12,955 nt of DNA from NCBI GenBank assembly GCA_016296945.1, contig JAEDHQ010000048.1:1-12955 (forward strand), given 5' to 3'. A program made the translations under genes and the position numbers. The notes beneath the pieces were generated by a model that was not told the origin of the DNA, ran no database searches, and worked only from the letters and a program-made list of their open reading frames with translations. Origin of the DNA: Bacilli bacterium (lineage in GTDB: Bacteria > Bacillota_I > Bacilli_A > ML615J-28 > CAG-698). Positions 7,453-12,786 of the stretch are shown in pieces (positions within the stretch are counted from its first letter, which is position 1; every line of letters starts with the position of its first letter).

Positions 7453-8637
7453 TTATTGTAAATATTTTAAAGTTGAAATAGTTTGTAATACAACCCCATA
7501 GAAAATAGATTCTTCATCAACATCAAATTTATTATTATGACCAGGATAAATAATTCCTTTTTCTATATTTCTTATTCCTAAATTATAAAAACAACTTGGA
7601 ACCTTTTGGGCAAAATAAGCAAAATCTTCAACACCTAATGATGGTACATTATTAATAATAACATCTTTGGAATCAATAAATTCTAATGCGTTATTCTTAA
7701 CAAAATCATTTAATTCTTCATTATTAATAACAGGTGGATAAGATGGGTCTACAATTAATTCAGCACTACCACCATATGCTTTTGCCACTCCTTCTACAAT
7801 ATCTTTAATTCTTTGAATTACTTTTTCTCTAGTTTTGAAAGATAATGTTCTTAATGTTCCTTCAATTTTCACGTTTTCAGCTAACGCATTAGTAACAGTT
7901 CCCCCTTGGATTTTTCCCAATGATAAAGCAATACTATCGGTAGGTGAAACATTTCGTGAAGGTATCGATTGCAAGTTATTTACTATTTGACAAGCGATTA
8001 AGATTGCATCAACCCCATTTTCAGGATGAGCAGCATGAGCACTATATCCCTTTACAACAATTGCTATTTCATCACTAGAAGCTTGCATTGTGCCATAACA
8101 AAAACGAACTTGTCCAACATCATAGTTTTCTGACACATGTAATCCTAACATAACATTAACATGTGGATTTTCCATAAATCCTTCATTTATCATTCTTTCT
8201 GCCCCACCAATATTCTCTTCCGCAGGTTGAAAAAATAATTTCACATAACCAGAAAATTGGTTTTGTAATTTTGCTAAGTTGCTAGCAACACCCAACAGGA
8301 TTGTTGTATGAACATCGTGACCACACGCATGGCATAAACCTTTATTTTTAGATTTATATCCAACTTCCTTCATATCTTCAATACCTAAAGCATCAATATC
8401 AGCACGTAATCCAATGCATTTATTAGACTCTTCTTTTGTTCCTTTGATTACCGCTACTACTCCTGTATCAGCACTTTTTACAACATCAAATACTTGCAGT
8501 TTGTTTAAATAATTTATAATTAAACTTTGAGTACGGAATTCTTCTCCTCCAATTTCAGGATTAGCGTGAATATCTCTTCTAAGATCAACTAAATCATTAA
8601 ATATTTTTTTTGATAATTCTTTAACTTTATTTAACAT
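7453..8637 (-). CDS. M20D-family metal-dependent amidohydrolase (N-acyl amino acid or related amidase)
   Basis: This cytoplasmic enzyme (394 residues from the ATG) belongs to peptidase family M20D. The family includes N-acetyl-L,L-diaminopimelate deacetylase, hippurate hydrolase and auxin-conjugate hydrolases. Motifs in order are GLRADIDAL (77-85), the metal-binding CHACGHDVH (102-110, with C105 and H107), the catalytic and metal acid pair in FQPAEEN (136-142), GLHV with H167, the lid-domain SAHAAHPE, and a last His in YPGHNNKFDVDE near the C-terminus. The start is ambiguous. GAGG lies 5 nt before a TTG (8641-8643) and 11 nt before the ATG I chose. The two differ by two residues. The promoter is not obvious, and the gene follows the cvpA terminator. 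A diaminopimelate role would make sense but cannot be told from other amidases here. Confidence 0.9.
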   Translation of the reverse strand: MLNKVKELSKKIFNDLVDLRRDIHANPEIGGEEFRTQSLIINYLNKLQVFDVVKSADTGVVAVIKGTKEESNKCIGLRADIDALGIEDMKEVGYKSKNKGLCHACGHDVHTTILLGVASNLAKLQNQFSGYVKLFFQPAEENIGGAERMINEGFMENPHVNVMLGLHVSENYDVGQVRFCYGTMQASSDEIAIVVKGYSAHAAHPENGVDAILIACQIVNNLQSIPSRNVSPTDSIALSLGKIQGGTVTNALAENVKIEGTLRTLSFKTREKVIQRIKDIVEGVAKAYGGSAELIVDPSYPPVINNEELNDFVKNNALEFIDSKDVIINNVPSLGVEDFAYFAQKVPSCFYNLGIRNIEKGIIYPGHNNKFDVDEESIFYGVVLQTISTLKYLQ

Positions 8638-8675
8638 TTTCAAAATAACCTCATATTAAATTTATTTTTAGATTT

Positions 8676-8705
8676 TAAAAAAGAATACTACAAAAATAGT
8701 ATCCT
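8676..8705 (-). terminator. rho-independent terminator after cvpA
   Basis: On the minus strand a 9-bp stem (AGGATACTA with TAGTATTCT, one G-T pair; 8697-8705 with 8682-8690) closes a TTTTTG loop and runs into six T. It lies 18 nt after the cvpA stop. Confidence 0.8.
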
Positions 8706-8723
8706 TATTTAAGATATGATCTA

Positions 8724-9464
8724 TTAACCTAGTTTCAAAGCATCTGGATTTAATAAATTATTTATTATATAATCAATAAAATTATGATTATAGATCCATC
8801 TAGCAATACCAAATTCTGGACTATCAGGATTAATGTATTCGACAATTAAATTGTTAAGGCTACCAATCCATGAAGATAAAAAACCAGCAATCCAAAAAAT
8901 AAAGAAGACAATTAATGCGCCTTTACATATTCCAACAACTAATCCTAATAAACGATTTACAAATTTAATAGCTCCACCCTTTTCAATTAGTTTTGTAAGT
9001 AACTTAGAAATAATTGCAATAATTATTCTTGCAAGAAGTGAAAGCACTATAAAGGCAATTATCATTAACACATAATATGTAGCCGAATTAGCAACTACTT
9101 CTCCTAAAATTTGTCCTTGGTAACTAGGATCACTTTCTATTAATTTATTGATAAAATCAATCAAAAAACCAGGCAAGTTAAGTTCTCCTGCAATTACTTC
9201 TGGTATCCCTCCTTCAGGAATAGGTTGTGAAAAGATTTCACCTTTTCCATTAACCCAGTTCAATAAAAATCCAAAAATTTTATCATTGATAACAGTTCCT
9301 TGAAGAAAAGTTGTAAATTTCGGAGCTAAGAAATACGCAATTAACAATGATAATAATCCGCTACTTAAAGATATTACAACTTTTACAAATCCCTTGCAAA
9401 GACCAATAATTGCAAATAATAAGATAATCCCTAATACAATAATATCTATAGTTGTGAGAACCAT
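8724..9464 (-). CDS. CvpA-family integral membrane protein
   Basis: This 246-residue membrane protein belongs to the CvpA/colicin-V-production family, whose precise role is unsettled (named from colicin V export in E. coli, and often linked to envelope integrity). The N-terminal TTIDIIVLGIILLFAIIGLCKGF (4-26) is the typical first helix plus GxxxG turn. Further helices lie at about 27-50, 128-152 and 173-200. The family motif NRLLGLVVGICKGALI (170-185) is clear. The stretch 55-120 between helices 2 and 3 is a longer polar, Gly/Pro-containing loop than in the shortest family members (about 160-180 residues). AAAGGAG lies 8 nt before the ATG. It is a single-gene unit with its own promoter (9512-9540) and terminator. 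Confidence 0.88.
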   Translation of the reverse strand: MVLTTIDIIVLGIILLFAIIGLCKGFVKVVISLSSGLLSLLIAYFLAPKFTTFLQGTVINDKIFGFLLNWVNGKGEIFSQPIPEGGIPEVIAGELNLPGFLIDFINKLIESDPSYQGQILGEVVANSATYYVLMIIAFIVLSLLARIIIAIISKLLTKLIEKGGAIKFVNRLLGLVVGICKGALIVFFIFWIAGFLSSWIGSLNNLIVEYINPDSPEFGIARWIYNHNFIDYIINNLLNPDALKLG

Positions 9465-9511
9465 ATTCTTTCTCCTTTCATTATTAAAATTAATAATACT
9501 TTATGATTAAT

Positions 9512-9540
9512 ATTATACATTAAATTTATAATATTTACAA
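9512..9540 (-). promoter_or_regulatory. promoter of the CvpA-family gene
   Basis: On the minus strand there is TTGTAA (9535-9540), a 17-bp spacer and TATAAT (9512-9517), about 50 nt upstream of the start. The region 9541-9640 to the divergent tRNA promoter is extremely AT-rich and shows nothing else. Confidence 0.75.
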
Positions 9541-9640
9541 GAAAAAACAATTTTAATTATTTACTCTAATTAAAATTATTACTTTTCACTATTTATTATT
9601 ACTTAAAACTTAACTTTTAAAAATTTTTTTAAAAAAACTC

Positions 9641-9669
9641 TTGCATTTTTAATTTACTTTTGGTATAAT
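9641..9669 (+). promoter_or_regulatory. sigma-A promoter of tRNA-Gly(GCC)
   Basis: TTGCAT (9641-9646), a 17-bp spacer and TATAAT (9664-9669) with TGG as an extended -10. The predicted start is near 9676, about 20 nt before the tRNA. Confidence 0.85.
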
Positions 9670-9696
9670 ATATATGCTTGAAAGAGCAGTGATGAT

Positions 9697-9771
9697 GCAG
9701 GTATCGTATAATGGCTATTATGTGGCCTTGCCATGGCTAAGATACGGGTTCGATCCCCGCTACCTGCTCCA
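9697..9771 (+). tRNA. tRNA-Gly, anticodon GCC
   Basis: A 75-nt class I tRNA with acceptor stem GCAGGTA/TACCTGC, discriminator T (usual for glycine) and encoded CCA. The anticodon stem TGGCC/GGCTA (one G-T pair) holds the loop TTGCCAT, giving GCC at 9730-9732. The D-arm GTATAATGGCTATTA resembles the E. coli glyT type. The helices are weak: G10-U25 and G28-U42 wobbles, U13-U22, and an A49-C65 mismatch at the base of the T-stem (9744 and 9760). The gene is probably functional given its promoter and terminator, but it may be a diverged copy. Confidence 0.93.
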
Positions 9772-9783
9772 TACGAAATATTC

Positions 9784-9821
9784 ATCTTGATTCAATATAA
9801 GTATTGTATCAAGATTTTTTT
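9784..9821 (+). terminator. rho-independent terminator after tRNA-Gly
   Basis: A 14-bp stem with one T-T mismatch (9784-9797 with 9802-9815), a TAAG loop and seven T (9815-9821). It lies 12 nt after the tRNA and 20 nt before the ribosome site of the PAS gene. Confidence 0.88.
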
Positions 9822-9852
9822 ATATTTATTTTTTAATTTTGGAGGGAACTCA

Positions 9853-10221
9853 ATGAATTTAGATATTTACTTTAAGTCTATTATTGAAAATGATAATTGT
9901 AGTATTGTTATTTGTAATTTGAACCATGAAATAATCTATATGAATAAAGCGGCAATTGATTCGTATAAAAAGTATGGAGATTTAGTTAAAAAGAACTTAT
10001 TAAATTGTCATAATGATGAATCAAAGGGAAAAATTAATACAGTAATTAAATGGTTTATGGAAGATATCAATAACAATAGAGTCCATACTTTTTATAATGA
10101 GAAGCAAATGAAAGATGTTTATATGATTGCCTTAAGAGATGATAATCATAACCTAATTGGATATTACGAAAAACACGAATTCAGGAATAGAGATTTATCA
10201 AAATTCTATGATCTAAAATAG
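9853..10221 (+). CDS. small PAS-domain protein
   Basis: This 122-residue soluble protein consists of essentially one PAS domain. It has the early strand CSIVICNLNHEIIYMN (16-31), then KAAIDSYKKYG with the helix expected to line a ligand pocket, KNLLNCHNDES (48-57), a long helix (60-71), and the paired end strands DVYMIALRDDNHNLIGYYE (88-106). It ends in charged residues with no output domain, so it may sense a ligand and act through a partner. The adjacent C52-H53 could bind a metal or haem, which is speculation. The start is fixed by GGAGGG 6 nt before the ATG at 9853. An upstream in-frame ATG inside the tRNA is not credible. No convincing promoter lies between the tRNA terminator and this gene, so read-through from the tRNA-Gly promoter is possible. 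I recall similar short PAS proteins in clostridia, with no known function. Confidence 0.85.
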   Translation: MNLDIYFKSIIENDNCSIVICNLNHEIIYMNKAAIDSYKKYGDLVKKNLLNCHNDESKGKINTVIKWFMEDINNNRVHTFYNEKQMKDVYMIALRDDNHNLIGYYEKHEFRNRDLSKFYDLK

Positions 10222-10260
10222 AGTAATCTTTCTGATAATTATTTTTATTATTTCAATAAA

Positions 10261-10289
10261 TAGACTTTTCTCAATATTTATTGTATAAT
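10261..10289 (+). promoter_or_regulatory. promoter upstream of a decayed gene
   Basis: TAGACT (10261-10266), a 17-bp spacer and TATAAT (10284-10289). It is followed by broken reading frames (from 10319), which suggests an expressed gene once stood here. Confidence 0.6.
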
Positions 10290-10318
10290 ATAGATAAAGA
10301 AATATATAAATAATTAAT

Positions 10319-10864
10319 ATGTTTACAGGATTTATACTAAAAAGCAATGATGTTTTATTTGGATAAAATTTAGATATAAATACAGATGTATGAAGTTTTA
10401 AACTTGTAAAAAATAGTTACAATAGTAATAACTGTTGGAATATTAACTAAAGCAACAAGAATTTTTAGAATAGTTTCTCAGTTTCTTCGAAATATACTTT
10501 CTTTTAATATTGAACCTGAATATAGAACAATTAAATTATCAAATTCGGATTGCATAACAAACCTCCCTATTTTAAAAGAATGTGATGATAATATTCTCTA
10601 TGAAAAAGACATATTTAAAATCGAAAGTGATAATTTATCAAATAATACTGAGTTTAATCATAATTATGTAATAAAATTACCATGAAATGTAGACTAAAAT
10701 GGTCAATGGAGAATACGAATTTCTTTTTTATTCAAAAAACAATTTCAATTATTACATTCTTAATCATCATGAGAAAATTTGATTACATAGTTTCATATAA
10801 TGGCATTACTTCTTCTTTTAAAAAATATTCATTAACAAAAATTCTATTAATGCAAGAATGGTGA
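10319..10864 (+). pseudogene. decayed protein-coding sequence, unrecognised
   Basis: Coding-like pieces lie in successive frames on the plus strand. A first piece starts at ATG 10319 (MFTGFILKSNDVLFG, then TAA). A 91-codon open stretch at 10410-10685 has no usable start codon. Its N-terminus IVTIVITVGIL reads like a membrane segment after a TTG-stop-Lys beginning, as if an AAA codon had become TAA at 10407. A third piece, in another frame, begins at 10699 (MVNGEYEFLFYSKNNF and on). The last, in a third frame, runs from about 10769 (FDYIVSYNGITSSFKKYS) to a TGA at 10862. The tail overlaps the first bases of tRNA-Leu(CAG). A promoter stands in front (10261-10289). I do not recognise the ancestral protein. 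The pieces could also be unrelated open stretches in AT-rich DNA. Confidence 0.4.
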
Positions 10865-10938
10865 AATAGGTAAACACGCAAGATTCAGATTCTTGTACTA
10901 GCAATAGTTTGTGGGTTCGAGTCCCATTTCTTGCACCA
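10852..10938 (+). tRNA. tRNA-Leu, anticodon CAG
   Basis: An 87-nt class II tRNA with acceptor stem GCAAGAA/TTCTTGC, discriminator A and encoded CCA (10936-10938). The anticodon stem CAAGA/TCTTG holds the loop TTCAGAT, so the anticodon is CAG at 10886-10888, reading CUG. A long variable arm is present. The T-arm GTGGG/CCCAT has one G-T pair. I found no convincing promoter directly upstream. A TATAAT at 10796-10801 lacks a good -35. A strong terminator follows. Confidence 0.95.
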
Positions 10939-10950
10939 TATTGAAAGCAT

Positions 10951-10990
10951 AGGTTTGATACAATAAAATTAAGGTATCAAGCCTTTTTTT
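10951..10990 (+). terminator. rho-independent terminator after tRNA-Leu(CAG)
   Basis: An 11-bp stem AGGTTTGATAC/GTATCAAGCCT (10951-10961 with 10974-10984, one G-T pair) with a 12-nt loop and seven T (10984-10990). Confidence 0.88.
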
Positions 10991-11105
10991 ACGCCTTGAC
11001 ATAGGGGTTGAAATCCCGTATTTGATAATTGAATGACCCATTTTTGCACAAAATCCTGAGCTGCCAGGAAAAATCGAAGCCAAAGATTCATATTTATATA
11101 AATTC
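10991..11105. other. gene-poor stretch, possible coding remnant at the edge of the acquired region
   Basis: The base composition changes here to a mixed, less AT-rich sequence. In one plus-strand frame (10992 onward) there are two short coding-like runs separated by a TGA at 11034 (GVEIPYLIIE, then FAQNPELPGKIEAKDSYLYK). The second run reads on into the first repeat array. I cannot assign either. No complete gene is present, and the spurious open frame on the opposite strand crosses the tRNA. Confidence 0.3.
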
Positions 11106-11205
11106 TCAAAAACGAAAGGTCCTTTTAAAAAACGATAGACCCATTAAAAAAATGAAAGGTGCTTCTAAAAAACGATAGACCAATTTAAAAAAAAGGAAGG
11201 TATTA
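11106..11205. repeat. array A: five tandem 20-bp repeats
   Basis: Five consecutive units of exactly 20 bp start at 11106, 11126, 11146, 11166 and 11186. The shared core is AAAAAACGAWAG followed by RYC. Units 1 and 3 carry GAAAGGT, while units 2 and 4 carry GATAGAC and are nearly identical (TAAAAAACGATAGACCMATT), so there is a 40-bp higher-order period. The fifth unit is degenerate. The same unit recurs in array B at 12091-12190. Regular short direct repeats of this kind resemble plasmid or mobile-element iterons, which is inference. Confidence 0.8.
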
Positions 11206-11418
11206 TTTAATAAAAAAAGAGAGATATATGAAGATGAAGACTCCAAAAGACGAAAGAAAAAAGAACTGGAAGCTTTCCTTCAGAAAATGATAGAAGCTTA
11301 TGCAGTTTTACTAAAATGATCTGACGAGCTATGGCTTACACTTATTGATGAATGCGTAGCTCGCGAAGATAAAACAATAACCTTCAAATTTAAGAATGGC
11401 TATGAAATTATTAAATAA
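11179..11418 (+). pseudogene. C-terminal remnant of a large serine recombinase, with in-frame stop
   Basis: One frame stays open from 11179 to a TGA at 11317-11319 and then on to TAA at 11416-11418. Its end reads SDELWLTLIDECVAREDKTI and continues TFKFKNGYEIIK. Large serine recombinases of the Tn4451/phage-integrase type end with the same pattern, (D/E)ELW..L(V/I)D...V....I.F.FK.G.EI. The charged upstream part (SKRRKKELEAFLQKMIEAY) fits the coiled segment before it. There is no start, catalytic or zinc-ribbon domain, and the frame begins inside repeat array A, so only the last 80 or so codons survive. A terminator follows 8 nt later. Confidence 0.65.
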
Positions 11419-11425
11419 CATCAAG

Positions 11426-11451
11426 AATCAGTCGTAAGGGCTGATTTTTTT
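11426..11451 (+). terminator. rho-independent terminator after the recombinase remnant
   Basis: An 8-bp stem AATCAGTC/GGCTGATT (one T-G pair) with a 5-nt loop and seven T (11445-11451), placed 8 nt after the remnant's stop codon. Confidence 0.82.
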
Positions 11452-11463
11452 GTTGCTGCTGCG

Positions 11464-11492
11464 TATACAAATTATCGCTTTTATGGTAAAAT
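11464..11492 (+). promoter_or_regulatory. promoter of the kinase-like gene
   Basis: TATACA (11464-11469), a 17-bp spacer and TAAAAT (11487-11492) with TGG as an extended -10. It lies about 70 nt upstream of the start codon. Confidence 0.65.
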
Positions 11493-11561
11493 AGTAAGTA
11501 ACTATTTAATAAAAATAATTGATCTTGAAGTAGAATAAATTAGAATTTGTAGGTGTGAATG

Positions 11562-12056
11562 ATGAAAACTTTATATATGATTGGTGGCACTATGGGAGTT
11601 GGAAAAACAACTGTGTGCCAACAGCTCAAACAGGATTTACCGAATAGCGTATTTCTTGACGGAGATTGGTGTTGGGATGCAAGTCCGTTCCAAGTAACCG
11701 ATGAAACAAAAGCAATGGTTACAAATAATATTTGTTACTTACTCAATAATTTTCTGAAGTGTTCTTTATATGAGAATATTATTTTTTGTTGGGTGATGCA
11801 CGAGCAGAGTATTATCAATTCCATACTTGAGAAGTTGGATACACAGAACTGTGAGGTGAAATGCGTCTCGCTTGTAGCGGATAAAAAGACTCTGTGTGAA
11901 AGAATGGCAATGGATGTAGAAAGAGGTATTCGTTCTGAAGATGTAATTGAGAGAAGCATAGCAAGAATACCGATGTATCAAGCACTCAATACCATTAAAA
12001 TTGATACCAACGCAAAAACCGTGGCTATGATTGCCGATGAGATAAAGCAGTTGTAA
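11562..12056 (+). CDS. P-loop ATPase, shikimate-kinase-like small-molecule kinase fold
   Basis: This 164-residue soluble protein has an N-terminal Walker A motif GGTMGVGKTT (8-17) directly after the first strand. An acidic FLDGDWCWD (31-39) stands where small kinases bind substrate or Mg2+. A conserved-looking IIFCWVMHEQ (73-82) and CVSLVADKKTLCERM (101-115) are followed by arginines (RGIRSEDVIERS, 121-132) typical of a lid. The fold suggests a nucleotide, sugar or antibiotic kinase, but the substrate cannot be named. Two ATGs are adjacent (11559 and 11562). AGGTG ends 6 nt before the second, which I prefer. The GC content is visibly higher than in the left part of the window, and the gene sits between two repeat arrays, so it looks acquired. 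Close relatives annotated only as AAA-family ATPases occur in firmicute accessory regions, to my recollection. Confidence 0.85.
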   Translation: MKTLYMIGGTMGVGKTTVCQQLKQDLPNSVFLDGDWCWDASPFQVTDETKAMVTNNICYLLNNFLKCSLYENIIFCWVMHEQSIINSILEKLDTQNCEVKCVSLVADKKTLCERMAMDVERGIRSEDVIERSIARIPMYQALNTIKIDTNAKTVAMIADEIKQL

Positions 12057-12090
12057 TACTGACAAATGCCAATTTATCTTGATACATTCT

Positions 12091-12190
12091 ATAGCAAAAC
12101 AGGGTGTTTTCAAAAAACGATAGATGTTTTCAAAAAACGAAAGGTGTTTGCATAAATTTTAGGGTGTTTTCAAAAAAATGTTTAGCTCTT
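12091..12190. repeat. array B: tandem 20-bp repeats matching array A
   Basis: Units of exactly 20 bp start at 12091 (degenerate), 12111 (CAAAAAACGATAGATGTTTT), 12131 (CAAAAAACGAAAGGTGTTTG), 12151 (diverged, keeping AGGGTGTTTT) and 12171 (only the first half). The two core types, CGATAG and CGAAAGG, alternate as in array A. The array begins 34 nt after the stop of the kinase-like gene. Confidence 0.78.
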
Positions 12191-12478
12191 CCTCGTAAGA
12201 GGTAGTGTAGTTGATAGCTCTCGTTATGTTTATTTTTTAAGAAAGAGATATCATGAAAACAACAGAAAATATGATACTGCAGTTGAATTAGCATAACATA
12301 TCAATATCCATTTTTGTAGTATGAAATTTAACTACATTGGATTTGAATAATAGTACAAGCTTGCGTTTTACTTACAATTGTGGCATCTCTTTTTGCAAAT
12401 GCGATATTTCATTTTACTATTAATCAAGCGGGAATTCTAATAAAACAAATAAGACGTGAAAACTACGAAGGGTTGTAG
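12191..12478 (+). other. non-coding or decayed stretch with short coding-like fragments
   Basis: No intact gene is visible. A small hairpin CCTC-GTAA-GAGG lies at 12191-12202. A 12-codon open frame starts at ATG 12253 (MKTTENMILQLN) after a GAGATA-type weak ribosome site. A further piece in another frame (NIHFCSMKFNYIGFE) ends at about 12348. A 43-codon open run at 12347-12478 encodes a hydrophobic stretch (VLLTIVASLFANAIFHF) and a basic end (IKQIRRENYEGL) but has no start codon. These look like remnants of one or more genes. I cannot identify them. Confidence 0.35.
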
Positions 12479-12527
12479 TTCACATGTCTGATTGCGTAAA
12501 TTAATTTTGAAAACTTATATTTACATC

Positions 12528-12556
12528 TTGTGTAATTTATTTTTCTGTGATATAAT
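12528..12556 (+). promoter_or_regulatory. promoter of the structured leader and downstream membrane protein gene
   Basis: TTGTGT (12528-12533), a 17-bp spacer and TATAAT (12551-12556) with TGA as an extended -10. The predicted start is near 12563, about 220 nt before the start codon and only a few bases before the left arm of the long-range inverted repeat. Confidence 0.8.
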
Positions 12557-12562
12557 ATTTAC

Positions 12563-12786
12563 TTCTATAGCCGATTGTAAAAGTCTGAACGACTATATAA
12601 CAAAATATCATCCAGATTTTTGAGTGCAAGAAAAGTAGGTAGGTGGGAACCGACTCAAAAAAACACAATATATGGTAAATTAAGCTGACAGCAATTTTCT
12701 AATACTTTTGAAATATTTTAAAAAAGTATTTTGCCGATTAGCTTTTTACAATCTGCTATGTAATAAAAAATAAGGAGATTTACTTT
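12563..12786 (+). ncRNA. putative structured 5' leader RNA, class unknown
   Basis: The predicted transcript opens with ATAGCCGATTGTAAAA (12567-12582), which can pair with TTTTACAATCTGCTAT (12744-12759) over 16 positions with one mismatch (12572/12754). This would close a domain of about 190 nt. Inside it are AGTC/GACT (12582-12594), a perfect 9-bp stem TTTTTGAGT/ACTCAAAAA (12617-12625 with 12653-12661) holding a GGT-GGGA-ACC hairpin, and AATACTTTT/AAAAGTATT (12701-12709 with 12722-12730). The ribosome site AAGGAG (12772-12777) lies 12 nt after the closing stem. A second copy of GCCGATT at 12733-12739 could pair locally with the same right arm, a possible alternative fold. The same inverted repeat could instead mark a small MITE-like insertion. 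Confidence 0.45.

Noticed and set aside
9733..9852. An N-terminal extension of the PAS protein starting at an ATG within tRNA-Gly
   Set aside because: The extension would be encoded by the tRNA and its terminator. A strong GGAGGG site 6 nt before the ATG at 9853 sets the start.
10682..10864. Plus-strand 60-codon open frame ending in tRNA-Leu(CAG) as an intact gene
   Set aside because: It has no ribosome site and overlaps the tRNA. Its better-looking second half fits as one piece of the decayed gene, so it is described there instead.
10898..11083. Minus-strand open frame of 61 codons across tRNA-Leu(CAG) and its terminator
   Set aside because: It reads backwards through a tRNA and a terminator hairpin, has no ribosome site, and ends in the GLEPTNY-type peptide typical of frames antisense to tRNA T-arms.
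11106..11205. CRISPR array
   Set aside because: The 20-bp units are directly tandem with no spacers, there is no dyad in the unit and there are no cas genes.
11735..12113. Two overlapping minus-strand open frames opposite the kinase-like gene
   Set aside because: They lie antisense to a gene with clear Walker A, promoter and ribosome site, and have no initiation signals of their own.
12642..12652. Resemblance of GGTGGGAACCG to the T-box core GGTGGNACCGCG
   Set aside because: It has an extra base between the tRNA-pairing UGG and ACC. The leader before it is far too short for a standard stem I with specifier loop, and no tRNA-responsive gene follows.
12567..12759. MITE with 16-bp terminal inverted repeats
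   Set aside because: No target-site duplication is visible outside the arms, and the left arm falls exactly at the predicted transcript start. It is kept only as an alternative to the leader-RNA reading.
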